This document shows positions 24,184 to 32,554 of a DNA stretch of 44,566 bases, in pieces. Numbering within the stretch: the stretch's first letter is position 1; every line of letters begins with the position of its first letter. Source of the DNA: a virus. Made by a program: the position numbers and the translations under genes. The stretch spans positions 1 through 44,566 of the IMG/VR virus record IMGVR_UViG_3300034093_000452; one strand, written 5' to 3'. The notes beneath the pieces are model-generated. The model ran no database searches, was not told where the DNA came from, and worked only from the letters and a program-made list of their open reading frames with translations.

Positions 24184-24606
24184 ATGGCAAGAATCACCAA
24201 TTTACCATTTTTAAGCACATTAACAGATCAACTTATTGTTCCAGTTGTTGATGTCTCTTACGAGCCTGCTAGAACCAGGAAAATGGAATTAGAGCAGTTA
24301 ATTACTCTAGTTAACGAAGCTGCTATACAGATTGTAGGACCTACTGGTCCTGTAGGGCCGCAAGGACCACAAGGGCCAGAAGGACCACAGGGAGTTTTTG
24401 GTCCCACAGGTCCGCAAGGACCACAGGGCGATAGTATTGTAGGTCCCACGGGTCCTCAAGGACCAATAGGAGTACCTGGACCTACAGGTCCCAGTGGAGT
24501 ATCGGGTCCTAGTGGTGCAAGTGGCGAAGGAATTTTAAATTTAGATGGTGGTACACCGTCATCTATATATGGTGGAATCACACCCATCAATGCAGGTGGT
24601 GTGTAA
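24184..24606 (+). CDS. Short collagen-like fibre protein (140 aa)
   Basis: About 48 residues of N-terminal head ([19 protein letters not shown]) are followed by about 65 residues of Gly-X-Y triplets ([12 protein letters not shown]...), mostly with Pro in X and Gln, Thr, Ser or Val in Y, then a short glycine-rich end. Expected to trimerise as a short rod, perhaps a fibre adaptor. It follows the He_PIG gene after 3 bases. Confidence 0.8.
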   Translation: MARITNLPFLSTLTDQLIVPVVDVSYEPARTRKMELEQLITLVNEAAIQIVGPTGPVGPQGPQGPEGPQGVFGPTGPQGPQGDSIVGPTGPQGPIGVPGPTGPSGVSGPSGASGEGILNLDGGTPSSIYGGITPINAGGV

Positions 24607-24612
24607 TAAATA
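24605..24612 (+). promoter_or_regulatory. Late-promoter-like AATAAATA
   Basis: Octamer overlapping the stop codon of the short collagen-like gene and ending 25 bases before the next fibre gene. Confidence 0.5.
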
Positions 24613-24637
24613 TTGATAATACGGAAAGAATACAAAC

Positions 24638-26185
24638 ATGGCTGTTCAAATTCAACTTAGAAGAGGTACCGCTGCAGAATGGAGTTCTGCAAACCCTGTC
24701 CTGGCCGAAGGAGAAATGGCCCTAGAAACAGATACAGGGCAATTTAAAATAGGCAGCGGCACTTCGACCTGGGCTACTCTTGCCTATGGCGGAGTAGCTG
24801 GTGGCGCTGGACCACAAGGACCAGAAGGTGCAACAGGACCACAAGGTCCGCAGGGCGATGCTAGTACAGTACCTGGTCCAACTGGGCCTTCTGGTCCTCA
24901 AGGGCCGCAAGGTGACGCTGGTCCAACTGGACCAGAAGGTGGCGGGTTTGGAATTACATATACTATTACTAACAACGGTAGTTTAGACTATATTATCGAA
25001 GGATTCAATGATCCTACATTAAACCTTGTAAGAGGATTTACATATAACTTCAGTGTTAATGCTGCTGGGTATCCGTTATGGATTAAAACTGCGGCTACTA
25101 CAGGAACTGAAAATACATATAATAGTGGTGTAACTAATAATGGCACAGCCACGGGAACAATTACATTTGCTGTACCGTTAGGCGCTCCATCTACACTATA
25201 TTATGCCGCAGAAAACAGTAGTGACATGTATGGTACATTCGGAGTTGTAAATTTAGGTTCTGCAACACCGGGAGTAACTGCATTAAGCTCGTTAACTGAT
25301 GTAACACTAACAAGTCCTATTAGCGGAGAGTTTTTAAAGTACGACGGTACTAAATGGGTCAACACTAGTACAACTGCTGGTGCAGGGCCTACTGGACCAC
25401 AAGGCCCTGCAGGTAGTCCGGGAAGCCCCGGTTTGCCAGGCCCATCAGGACCATCAGGACCATCAGGCGCACCTGGAAGCACAGGCACAGGCATAGCAGT
25501 AGGTGGATTTACTGGACAAGTTCTAGCCAAAGCATCAAACACTGAGTATGACACCGAATGGGTTACAATATCAGGCGGCACCGGCGGTGGTACTACGGGA
25601 CCACAAGGCCCACAAGGACCGTCAGGTGCTCAAGGAATTCCAGGTGACGTAGGACCCACAGGTGCAGGTGCTACAGGGCCACAAGGACCGTCGGGTCCAA
25701 CAGGACCAGAAGGTGCAACAGGACCGTCGGGACCTCCGGGTCCAGCAAGTGCTGTTGCAGGACCATCAGGTCCGACTGGGCCATCGGGCGCAGGTGCCAC
25801 AGGACCGCAGGGTCCCGCAGGTAGTACAGGACCGACAGGACCGTCAGGCCCATCGGGCGCCAACGGAATTGGCTTTGTTGGACCAACTGGACCAACAGGA
25901 CCATCAGGTCCTAGTGGACCATCAGGAGTAGGCGCTACAGGACCTAGTGGACCATCTGGCGCTACAGGACCACAAGGTCCTAGTGGAGCTACTGGACCCA
26001 CTGGAGCATCAGGTCCGTCGGGACCACCAGGCACTGTAGCAGTTGGAACAGGATCAAAACTTCCTAACTCGTCAGGTTTTTCTGGGCTTGTATCTTATGA
26101 CACAAATTTTCTTTACGTTTGTGTAGCAACTGATACATGGATTAGAGTAGGAACTACAGGTTCCAACATTCAATCCTGGGTTTAA
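24638..26185 (+). CDS. Collagen-like tail fibre with Mtd-like N-terminus and cupredoxin-like domain
   Basis: Residues 1-50 ([38 protein letters not shown] pattern) match the N-terminal segment shared by Mtd and many phage fibres. After a first Gly-X-Y block, residues about 105-195 look like a cupredoxin-type domain ([51 protein letters not shown]), but the copper-binding His and Cys of related domains are absent. Two more collagen blocks follow, about 100-150 residues in the longer one, and a 50-residue tip. 515 residues. Likely a trimeric fibre on the tail. Confidence 0.85.
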   Translation: MAVQIQLRRGTAAEWSSANPVLAEGEMALETDTGQFKIGSGTSTWATLAYGGVAGGAGPQGPEGATGPQGPQGDASTVPGPTGPSGPQGPQGDAGPTGPEGGGFGITYTITNNGSLDYIIEGFNDPTLNLVRGFTYNFSVNAAGYPLWIKTAATTGTENTYNSGVTNNGTATGTITFAVPLGAPSTLYYAAENSSDMYGTFGVVNLGSATPGVTALSSLTDVTLTSPISGEFLKYDGTKWVNTSTTAGAGPTGPQGPAGSPGSPGLPGPSGPSGPSGAPGSTGTGIAVGGFTGQVLAKASNTEYDTEWVTISGGTGGGTTGPQGPQGPSGAQGIPGDVGPTGAGATGPQGPSGPTGPEGATGPSGPPGPASAVAGPSGPTGPSGAGATGPQGPAGSTGPTGPSGPSGANGIGFVGPTGPTGPSGPSGPSGVGATGPSGPSGATGPQGPSGATGPTGASGPSGPPGTVAVGTGSKLPNSSGFSGLVSYDTNFLYVCVATDTWIRVGTTGSNIQSWV

Positions 26186-26231
26186 GAGGATTTAATAGCA
26201 AACAACCGCAATGTTATTGTTATTGAAAGAT

Positions 26232-26239
26232 AATAAATA
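26232..26239 (+). promoter_or_regulatory. Late-promoter-like AATAAATA
   Basis: Octamer in the 83-base gap before the large fibre gene, ending 29 bases upstream of ATG 26269. I see nothing else in the gap. Confidence 0.5.
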
Positions 26240-26268
26240 ACATATTAAATCGGGTACTGATACTACAC

Positions 26269-29235
26269 ATGTCTATTAGAGCATCTCTTTCTGAAGTCTT
26301 ATCGACTAACTTAACGAATCCTACTGATTACCAAACGGTATTCATTGTAGCGCACGACGGTGTTGAGCAACAACTCGAACCAGCAAGAGTTAGAACTTGG
26401 TTAGGAAATCAAATAGGTGCCACTGGTCCACAGGGACCACAAGGTGTTACAGGTCCACAAGGACCACAGGGAGTTCAGGGACCCCAAGGACCACAAGGCG
26501 TTCAAGGCCCGCAGGGACCACAAGGAGTTCAAGGACCACAGGGCGTTACTGGTCCGCAAGGTCCACAAGGACCGCAAGGCGTTCAAGGACCTAGGGGTGC
26601 TACAGGTCCACAAGGACCGCAAGGCGTTCAAGGACCTTCAGGACCTCCCGGTCCGCAAGGACCGCAAGGTGTTACTGGGCCATCTGGTCCATCTGGTCCA
26701 TCTGGCCCTACAGACACAAATAACATAAACAACGGTGCAGCAGGCGAGATCCCTATTCAATCTGCAACCAGTGTTACTACATTTATATCAGCCGGTGCAG
26801 CAGGAAGTTTACTACAAGCTCAGACAAATACTGCAAGTTTTGTTTCAACAACTACAATATCTGTAGGTAAATCTGCTGAAAGTGAAAAAACATACGTTAC
26901 CAGCTTGGGCACCAGCGAAGCAACTCCGTTAAGATACTTGACAATGGTTGCCGGTGCTAGTGCTTATGCAACATTAGGTGCAAGTGGTAACCTCGTGTTT
27001 AATACAAACAACGGTATACTAACTACACCTGCGTCAACTATAACCAACACAACTATTGCAACTTCTACGCAAACCGGTGCTCTAAGAGTTGTAGGGGGTG
27101 TCGGTATCGGTGGCGATTTGTATGTTGGTGGTGAAATTGTTGCTCAAAAATTAACAATTCAATTAACAACTGTTACAACAACGTTAATAGTCACAGATGA
27201 TATTATACAAACTAACAATGCTACAAATGCAACATCAACTAATACCGGTGCATTGATTGTCGGAGGTGGTGCAGGTATTGGTGGAGATTTGTATGTAGGC
27301 GGAACATTATACGCAACTGTTTCTGGATCTATATCAAGTGCTAATTCGTCTACTAATTTAAGGAACGGTACTACGGGACAAGTTCCATTCCAGACAGCAC
27401 CTCATAACACTAGTTTCTTTGGTCCAGGTACAGCGGGTGAAATATTAACCAGTGACGGTGCAAGTGCAACTGGTCCTAAATTTGTTTCCACATCAAACAT
27501 CTACGTAGGTAGAGCGGTACTAGCAGATGACATCGTCGGTGGTGGTGCAGGTGGTTTAGTCTATCAAGATGGTGCTAACAGCACAGTATTTTTACCTCTA
27601 GGCACTAACGGTTATGTGTTAACCGCAGGTGCAACTGCACCTCAATGGGCATCACTAAGTGGTATTGCTACAGGTGAAGCAACCACTGCAACTAACTTGA
27701 AGAACGGTACTACAGGACAAGTTCCATTCCAAACTAGCCCTGGATTGACTAGTTTCTTTGGCCCAGGAACAGCAGGACAACTGCTAGTGAGTGCAGGAAC
27801 CACATCAACTGGTCCGGTGTTTACTAACACAAGTAGTATATATGTTGGACGATCAACTTTAGCAGACGACCTAGTAGGTGGTAGTGCTGGATCACTTCCT
27901 TATCAAAATGCTGCCAACAGTACAGTATTTTTATCACTGGGCGCATTAGGTTATGTACTGGTCGCTGGTGCTAGTGGTCCTCGCTGGGAAACACTAGCAG
28001 GAGTTGCAGCGGGCGAAGCAACTACTGCTACAAACTTGAAAAACGGTACTACTGGACAGTTACCATTCCAAACTACATCAGGTGTTACTAGTTTTGTAGG
28101 CCCGGGTATAGCAGGACAAGTTTTAGTAAGCAACGGTGCTAGTGCAACAGGTCCGTCCTTTATATCAACTTCATCTTTATATGTAGGAAGATCTGCAATC
28201 ACTGACAATGTTGGTGGTGGATTAGCAGGTTCTATTGTATACCAAACTGGTGCAGGTACTACAACTTTCTTAGGCATCGGCTCTGCAGGTTATATACTAA
28301 CTGTTAATTCAGGAGGTACAGCACCACAATGGAGTCAGGTAACTGATTTAACAGCGGGCAATGCAACCACTGCTACTCATCTAGCAGGTGGTTCACAAGG
28401 TGCAATGCCTATTCAAAGCGCACCGGGACGTACTGCATTTATTACTCTAGGAACAGCTGGACATGTATTAACAGCCGGAGCAACGACTGCTACATGGCAA
28501 GCACCTAGCACAGTTACTGTAGGTAATTCTACAACTGCAACTAACCTAGCAGGTGGTACCGCTGGCAGCATTCCTATCCAAAGCGGTCCTGGAAGAACAG
28601 CATTTATTCCAATAGGTGTTAACGGATATGTGTTAACTGCGGGTTCGAGCACTGCTACATGGCAAGCACCTAGCACAGTTACTGTAGGTAATTCTACAAA
28701 CTTAGCAGGTGGTACTGCTGGTCAAGTTCCTTATCAATCAGCTCCTGATACAACTGCTTTCTACGGTCCGGGCTCTATAGGTCAAATTGCAGTAAGTCGA
28801 GGTGCGGCGGCACCAGCATATCAAAGTACAATTACTGTTACTACACTGTCAGTAGGAAGTGGTTGGTACAGCGGGGCAGTTGGTGAAATCAGGGCAGAAA
28901 ACGAAATCACTGCTTACTACTCATCTGATGCTAGACTAAAAGAAAATGTACAATCATTAAGCAACCCTCTCGAAATGCTTGAACAAATTAGGGGTGTACG
29001 CTTTGACTGGACAGATTCATATATTGAAAGTCGTGGTGGAGAAGATGATTTCTTTGTAAGAAAACACGACATAGGTGTTATTGCTCAAGAAATTGAAGCA
29101 ATTTTACCAGAAATTGTTGCTACAAGAACCAACGGATATCTAGCTGTCAAGTATGAAAAACTAGTGCCACTTTTAATTGAAGCTGTTAAAGAATTATCTA
29201 AAGAAGTTAAAGAACTTAAAAATAAACTCAAGTGA
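26269..29235 (+). CDS. Large tail fibre with collagen-like block, repeats and S74 chaperone domain
   Basis: 988 residues. The N-terminal 50 residues form a head; residues about 50-150 are Gly-X-Y triplets rich in GPQGVQ; then comes a long stretch of imperfect repeats with the theme NLxxGTTGQxPFQ, [13 protein letters not shown], and VGRxxxADD, seen three times at about 110-residue spacing, and shorter GTAGxxPIQS units later. The last 105 residues ([45 protein letters not shown]) are a Peptidase_S74 intramolecular chaperone that helps trimerise the fibre and then cuts itself off. Probably the main host-binding fibre. Confidence 0.9.
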   Translation: MSIRASLSEVLSTNLTNPTDYQTVFIVAHDGVEQQLEPARVRTWLGNQIGATGPQGPQGVTGPQGPQGVQGPQGPQGVQGPQGPQGVQGPQGVTGPQGPQGPQGVQGPRGATGPQGPQGVQGPSGPPGPQGPQGVTGPSGPSGPSGPTDTNNINNGAAGEIPIQSATSVTTFISAGAAGSLLQAQTNTASFVSTTTISVGKSAESEKTYVTSLGTSEATPLRYLTMVAGASAYATLGASGNLVFNTNNGILTTPASTITNTTIATSTQTGALRVVGGVGIGGDLYVGGEIVAQKLTIQLTTVTTTLIVTDDIIQTNNATNATSTNTGALIVGGGAGIGGDLYVGGTLYATVSGSISSANSSTNLRNGTTGQVPFQTAPHNTSFFGPGTAGEILTSDGASATGPKFVSTSNIYVGRAVLADDIVGGGAGGLVYQDGANSTVFLPLGTNGYVLTAGATAPQWASLSGIATGEATTATNLKNGTTGQVPFQTSPGLTSFFGPGTAGQLLVSAGTTSTGPVFTNTSSIYVGRSTLADDLVGGSAGSLPYQNAANSTVFLSLGALGYVLVAGASGPRWETLAGVAAGEATTATNLKNGTTGQLPFQTTSGVTSFVGPGIAGQVLVSNGASATGPSFISTSSLYVGRSAITDNVGGGLAGSIVYQTGAGTTTFLGIGSAGYILTVNSGGTAPQWSQVTDLTAGNATTATHLAGGSQGAMPIQSAPGRTAFITLGTAGHVLTAGATTATWQAPSTVTVGNSTTATNLAGGTAGSIPIQSGPGRTAFIPIGVNGYVLTAGSSTATWQAPSTVTVGNSTNLAGGTAGQVPYQSAPDTTAFYGPGSIGQIAVSRGAAAPAYQSTITVTTLSVGSGWYSGAVGEIRAENEITAYYSSDARLKENVQSLSNPLEMLEQIRGVRFDWTDSYIESRGGEDDFFVRKHDIGVIAQEIEAILPEIVATRTNGYLAVKYEKLVPLLIEAVKELSKEVKELKNKLK
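26414..26710 (+). repeat. Gly-X-Y coding repeat array
   Basis: Short tandem repeats of 9 and 18 bases (themes GGTCCACAAGGACCACAAGG and GGCGTTCAAGGA) code the GPQGPQGVQ triplets of the large fibre. Similar arrays lie at 24340-24510, 24810-24940, 25380-26040 and 44150-44566, giving sites for slippage and recombination between fibre genes. Confidence 0.85.
28486..28699 (+). repeat. Pair of 49-bp direct repeats in the large fibre gene
   Basis: Identical 49-bp copies at 28486-28534 and 28651-28699, 165 bases apart and in frame, code [16 protein letters not shown]. They are the cleanest DNA-level trace of recent duplication of a fibre repeat unit. Confidence 0.9.
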
Positions 29236-29243
29236 GTTTTGTC

Positions 29244-29251
29244 TATAAATA
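29244..29251 (+). promoter_or_regulatory. Late-promoter consensus TATAAATA
   Basis: A perfect match to the T4 late promoter octamer, 21 bases before the TTG start at 29273. Confidence 0.65.
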
Positions 29252-29272
29252 TAGCATCACTGGAGTTGAATC

Positions 29273-29530
29273 TTGACTAGCACTATCACAAATTATAGTA
29301 ATTTAATTGACATTAATTTCCCTGTACAGGGTGCAGACAACGACCTTCAAAAATTCCGTGATAATTTTTCTAATATCAAAACTTCCATAGAAATTGCTAA
29401 TAGAGAAATTAATGCATTAAAAACAAACGGAGTGTTCTTAACTGATAATAATAACTTTAACGATAACACCGTCACTAATGCAACTATTGTGAATTGTAGC
29501 ATTGTATTAAAAAGTTACACTTCATCTTAA
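29273..29530 (+). CDS. Small virion-associated protein, TTG start (85 aa)
   Basis: No ATG is near; TTG 29273 has GGAG 7 bases upstream. The 85 residues (STITNYSNLIDINFPVQGADND, LQKFRDNFSNIKTSIEIANREI) resemble the head segments of phage fibre proteins that end with a DNxxxFRxNFxxI motif. The next gene is a longer paralogue. Behind a perfect late promoter, so a virion or adaptor role is likely. Confidence 0.75.
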   Translation: MTSTITNYSNLIDINFPVQGADNDLQKFRDNFSNIKTSIEIANREINALKTNGVFLTDNNNFNDNTVTNATIVNCSIVLKSYTSS

Positions 29531-29542
29531 CAGGAGTTAATT

Positions 29543-29938
29543 GTGGCAAGTACTATTACAGATTATAGCAATTTAATAAACATCAACTATCCAGTTCCTG
29601 GATCTGATAACGATTCTCAGGGTTTTAGAACTAACTTTTCTAATATTCAATCAGCACTGTCTACAACAGGAGAAGAAATTTCCAACCTTCAGGTAAACTT
29701 AGTAAGTCTATCTAGCTCAAATAATTTTGGTGGAAATGAAATTAAAAAAGCAACCTTAGTAGATTGTTCAATTGTATTAAAAAATTATAGTCTAAGCGAG
29801 CTATCTGCGTTAACTGATACCGGAAATGTAGAAAACGGAACATTGGTATTTGTTGCAGACGCAGCATACAATAGACCTGCATATTATCATAGCGGCACAT
29901 GGTATGCATTTACTGGTACCTCAGTTACGTTATCATAA
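29543..29938 (+). CDS. Virion-associated protein, GTG start (131 aa), paralogue of previous gene
   Basis: Starts at GTG 29543 behind CAGGAG. The first 85 residues mirror the previous gene (STITDYSNLININYPVPGSDND, GFRTNFSNIQSAL, VDCSIVLKNYS). The extra C-terminal 45 residues (NGTLVFVADAAYNRPAYYHSGTWYAF) form a small beta unit common at phage fibre tips. Probably a tandem duplicate with an added end domain. Confidence 0.8.
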   Translation: MASTITDYSNLININYPVPGSDNDSQGFRTNFSNIQSALSTTGEEISNLQVNLVSLSSSNNFGGNEIKKATLVDCSIVLKNYSLSELSALTDTGNVENGTLVFVADAAYNRPAYYHSGTWYAFTGTSVTLS

Positions 29939-30180
29939 TGTTTAATCCGTTATTACCAGATTTGTCTACGTTGAAAAACGAAGATATCGACAATAAGATT
30001 ACCGAGTTAATGAAAAAGTACTTCTTGGCTGCTAGATTCGGACAGGGCGCAGTATGCAACCAAATTTCAGTAATACTCGAAGCATACAAAGCCGAGCAGT
30101 CTACCCGTCACATCAAAGCCAATCAAAAGTTGGCAAATCAAAATAAGAATTTAGACGATTTTATTAACGTAGATAATTGA
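29938..30180 (+). CDS. Conserved phage small protein (80 aa)
   Basis: ATG 29938 shares one base with the previous stop. MFNPLLPDLSTLKNEDIDNK and ITELMKKYFLAARFGQGAVCNQISVILEAYKAEQ make helices; similar small proteins are common in T4-like marine phages next to structural genes. Function unknown. Its end overlaps the next promoter's -35. Confidence 0.75.
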   Translation: MFNPLLPDLSTLKNEDIDNKITELMKKYFLAARFGQGAVCNQISVILEAYKAEQSTRHIKANQKLANQNKNLDDFINVDN

Positions 30181-30206
30181 CATTGTATGCAGTAGGTGCG
30201 TATAAT
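30177..30206 (+). promoter_or_regulatory. Strong sigma70-type promoter, leaderless start
   Basis: TTGACA (30177-30182), an 18-base spacer, TATAAT (30201-30206), then 6 bases to ATG 30213. An imperfect 10-bp inverted repeat (CATTGTATGC/GCGTATAATG, 8 of 10) spans spacer and -10. Confidence 0.85.
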
Positions 30207-30212
30207 GTTAAT

Positions 30213-30731
30213 ATGAATATCAATGAATACGGTGCCGTCTTTCTAGATCCTAGTGAACTATTTGAACACTTGTATTCGGGCAAACTCAAAAGTTTACAAA
30301 ACGTCTACCTCGATAGCAACACAGTAGTTCAGTTCAATACTGCTGTCGACACTAACAAAGACAACCTTGTTCCACTACAAGAGTGGCAGCAACCCCAAGA
30401 AGATGTGGCATTTTTTGATGAAGCAAATCAATGCACTTGGTTTATGCCCAAAGAATGCAGTGAGTTTCCTATAGTCGATTGGTTGTATGATCGATGCACT
30501 ACAGAACAACAACGTGCAAGAGTAGATCAAGAACTACTACTTTTTATCCAACATGGCATGTTTGATTTGTTGTTCTACCTTAAATACTTAGTAGACACTA
30601 TGCGAGAGAATAAAATCGTGTGGGGAGTCGGTCGTGGAAGTAGTGTAGCAAGCTATGTGTTATATCTTATCGGAGTTCACCGAATTGATAGCATTAAATA
30701 CGATCTAGATATAAAAGAATTCCTAAAATAA
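30213..30731 (+). CDS. DnaE-like (C-family polymerase) fragment protein, leaderless
   Basis: ATG 30213 is chosen because the promoter ends 6 bases upstream; the longer frame from TTG 30177 would start inside the -35. The 172 residues end with KIVWGVGRGSSVASYVLYLIGVHRIDSIKYDLDIKEFL, which matches the GRGS...YLLGI-x-xIDPLxYxLxFERFL region of bacterial DNA polymerase III alpha. The rest of the polymerase is absent, so it is a free-standing small protein. It may bind DNA or the host replisome. Confidence 0.75.
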   Translation: MNINEYGAVFLDPSELFEHLYSGKLKSLQNVYLDSNTVVQFNTAVDTNKDNLVPLQEWQQPQEDVAFFDEANQCTWFMPKECSEFPIVDWLYDRCTTEQQRARVDQELLLFIQHGMFDLLFYLKYLVDTMRENKIVWGVGRGSSVASYVLYLIGVHRIDSIKYDLDIKEFLK

Positions 30732-30741
30732 GGAGATAGAT

Positions 30742-31011
30742 ATGGGAAGAGTGTATAAAACAATGCAGGGTAAAGAAGTAGACATGGATAAGCTCATGAC
30801 GCAAAATGAACTTATGCCTGCTATCGGCAACGCAAGAGTAAATGCAAGAGGGGACGAATTAGGCCCAGGTGGAAAAATTGTTCGCAAACGCGAAGAAGTT
30901 ATTGCTGAGTATTATGAAAACAACCCTAAAGCAATTCCAGAATCTTCTAAAGTTAAACAAGCACAATCAGGTATTGTTGCATCTAATAAAACAAAAACTA
31001 CTGGAGAATAA
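30742..31011 (+). CDS. Conserved T4-like marine phage protein (89 aa)
   Basis: MGRVYKTMQGKEVDMDKL followed by NELMPAIGNARVNARGDELGP matches a family I have seen widely in marine T4-like phages, usually just before the GroES-like gene as here. AAGGAGATA precedes the ATG. Basic and likely disordered. Function unknown; structural association is possible. Confidence 0.8.
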   Translation: MGRVYKTMQGKEVDMDKLMTQNELMPAIGNARVNARGDELGPGGKIVRKREEVIAEYYENNPKAIPESSKVKQAQSGIVASNKTKTTGE

Positions 31012-31392
31012 ATGGTAACTAAAGGCAAAATTCGCCCAATCAGAGATCACGTAATTGTTTCTGATATGGATTTCGGTGTACAAAAAACTGCATCGGGTAT
31101 TGTAATTCAATCAGACAATGGAAAGTCTCGAGGCGTTAAGCCGAGATGGGGCCGGGTATGGGCCATTGGTCCAGAGCAGAACGAAGTATCTGTAGGGGAC
31201 TGGATATGTGTCGAACATGGTAGATGGACGCGAACTTTTGAAGTAGAACAAGAAGATGGAAACATTATTGAGCTACGCCGAGTAGATAATACTGCTATTT
31301 TGATGAGTGCAGAAGAAAGACCAGACGATGTAGATATTCGAAAAACTATCGGAGCAGGTTCGAATGTAAACTTTAATATCCCGGGAATCTAA
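31012..31392 (+). CDS. GroES-like co-chaperonin (gp31-type role)
   Basis: 126 residues with the cpn10 pattern: IRPIRDHVIVSDM at the start, a mobile-loop-like KTASGIVIQSDNGKSRG (about residues 26-42), WGRVWAIGPEQNEVSVGDWICVEHGRWTRTFEVE, and VDNTAILM near the end. The loop motif GIVI corresponds to the GroEL-binding GGIVL of GroES. T4 uses gp31 in the same way to fold its capsid protein. It directly follows the gene before with no gap. Sequence likeness is partial but ordered. Confidence 0.8.
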   Translation: MVTKGKIRPIRDHVIVSDMDFGVQKTASGIVIQSDNGKSRGVKPRWGRVWAIGPEQNEVSVGDWICVEHGRWTRTFEVEQEDGNIIELRRVDNTAILMSAEERPDDVDIRKTIGAGSNVNFNIPGI

Positions 31393-31408
31393 CAAGATAT
31401 TGGGGAAT

Positions 31409-31433
31409 AAGGGTCTTGACGGGCCCTTTTTTT
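31409..31433 (+). terminator. Terminator whose loop is the next promoter's -35
   Basis: Stem AAGGGTC/GGCCCTT (31409-31415, 31422-31428, one G-T pair) with a T run to 31433. The 6-base loop is exactly TTGACG, the -35 hexamer of the next promoter. Confidence 0.8.
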
Positions 31434-31444
31434 ACCTCTATACT
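31416..31444 (+). promoter_or_regulatory. Sigma70-type promoter nested in a terminator, leaderless start
   Basis: TTGACG (31416-31421), 17 bases, TATACT (31439-31444), then 6 bases to ATG 31451. The -35 is the loop of the terminator for the GroES-like gene, so read-through and initiation share one site. Confidence 0.8.
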
Positions 31445-31450
31445 ATCTAT

Positions 31451-31699
31451 ATGGGCCACAAACATTCATACAATATTATAGAAACATTCCAACAGGTTAG
31501 AGCAGCAGTTTCAGAATGCTCTAACGCTCGCAACGACGGATTCATTGCTTGGGGTGTTAAACAGGATCTATATCAGTTAAAATGGTTCTTAGACGACATG
31601 ATGAAAATGTGTCCCAACTTTGGAAGCACTGAAGCAGAGTGGCTCAATGAACAAGAACAGAAAAAAATTATAAGTTATCTTAAAGATGATATTCAATAA
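31451..31699 (+). CDS. Hypothetical protein (82 aa), leaderless
   Basis: The frame is open from 31400, but that start lies inside the terminator; ATG 31451 fits the promoter. 82 residues, mostly helical (MGHKHSYNIIETFQQVRAAV, LYQLKWFLDDMMKM, EQKKIISYLKDDI). It overlaps the second TagD-like gene by 14 bases. Function unknown. Confidence 0.75.
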   Translation: MGHKHSYNIIETFQQVRAAVSECSNARNDGFIAWGVKQDLYQLKWFLDDMMKMCPNFGSTEAEWLNEQEQKKIISYLKDDIQ

Positions 31700-32150
31700 A
31701 ATAAAACAACTAAAAGAAGATGGATTAAAGGTAGGAATTGTATTCAGCAGTTTTGATCTATTCCATGCAGGGCATGTTGCCATGTTGGCAGAAGCAAAGA
31801 ATCATTGTGATTATCTAATTGCTGCACTGCAAACTGATCCAACTATTGATCGACCAGACACAAAGAATCCACCTATACAAACTATTGTAGAACGACAAAT
31901 ACAGGTCAGTACAAATCGCAATGTGGATGAAGTTGTTGTCTATCAAACAGAAAAAGACCTTGAAGACCTATTGCTTATTCTGCCAGTAGATGTTAGAATA
32001 TTAGGTGTAGAGTATGCAGACAAAGAGTTTACAGGTAAAGAAATTTGTATGAAGCGCGGAATTGAAATTGTGTACAACGGACGAGATCATTCTTTTAGTA
32101 GTTCAAGCCTGCGTAAACGTGTAGCAGAAGCAGAAAGGAATAAGCAATGA
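31686..32150 (+). CDS. Cytidylyltransferase-like protein (TagD type), copy 2
   Basis: 154 residues closely like the protein at 19385: VFSSFDLFHAGHVAML, DPTIDRPDTKNPP, KEFTGKEICMKRGIEIVY, and FSSSSLRKRV for the ISTSxxxxR motif. It carries an extra 15-residue N-terminal helix. Both copies keep the HxGH site, so both may be active; they may use different substrates or be expressed at different times. Substrate unknown. Confidence 0.85.
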   Translation: MIFNKIKQLKEDGLKVGIVFSSFDLFHAGHVAMLAEAKNHCDYLIAALQTDPTIDRPDTKNPPIQTIVERQIQVSTNRNVDEVVVYQTEKDLEDLLLILPVDVRILGVEYADKEFTGKEICMKRGIEIVYNGRDHSFSSSSLRKRVAEAERNKQ

Positions 32151-32554
32151 ATGGATATGCAGTAACAGCGTCAGAAAAATACGCAGAAGAATCAGATTTT
32201 AGACCGGACGTTCAAAAGAAAGTTAAACGTCCGGGAGTGTTAGCACGTTGGTTTCTTAAGAAACTAATGGAAGGTGCCGAATGGGAGAAGCGACAAAATC
32301 AAGAAAAAGACTCAGCAGTTTCAGTGAATAGACTTTCTAGGTCAATGGCAATCAGTGCCGGGCCTGCTAGCATTGATCAACCAGAACGTGCCTTGCACTT
32401 TACAGTTTATGTCGCCAACGGTGGTCGTGTTGTAGAAACACGCCGTTATGATAAAAAGACTGATCGTAGTTCAAACGGTCTGTATGTCATTACCAACGAT
32501 GCAGACTTTGGCAAAGAGATTGACAAAATTATCACAATGGAGGCACTACGATGA
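32147..32554 (+). CDS. Conserved phage hypothetical protein (135 aa)
   Basis: Basic helical N-terminal half (KVKRPGVLARWFLKKLMEGAEWEKR), then a beta-rich part (ALHFTVYVANGGRVVETRRYDKKTD, LYVITNDADFGKEIDKII). Similar proteins occur in other T4-like aquatic phages. ATGA overlap at both ends. Function unknown. Confidence 0.75.
   Translation: MNGYAVTASEKYAEESDFRPDVQKKVKRPGVLARWFLKKLMEGAEWEKRQNQEKDSAVSVNRLSRSMAISAGPASIDQPERALHFTVYVANGGRVVETRRYDKKTDRSSNGLYVITNDADFGKEIDKIITMEALR

Noticed and set aside
25201-26034. Long Pro/Gly-rich minus-strand frames opposite the collagen genes
   Set aside because: They are mirror images of Gly-X-Y repeats; triplet repeats leave the other strand open by composition. 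No start signals are visible.
24638-26185. Diversity-generating retroelement suggested by the Mtd-like fibre start
   Set aside because: No reverse transcriptase, template repeat or variable C-type lectin domain is seen in the window.
26414-26710. CRISPR-like repeats
   Set aside because: The repeats are short coding triplets without unique spacers of constant length.
31340-31400. tRNA-like GGTTCGAAT stretch
   Set aside because: It lies in the GroES-like gene and has no acceptor or anticodon stem around it.
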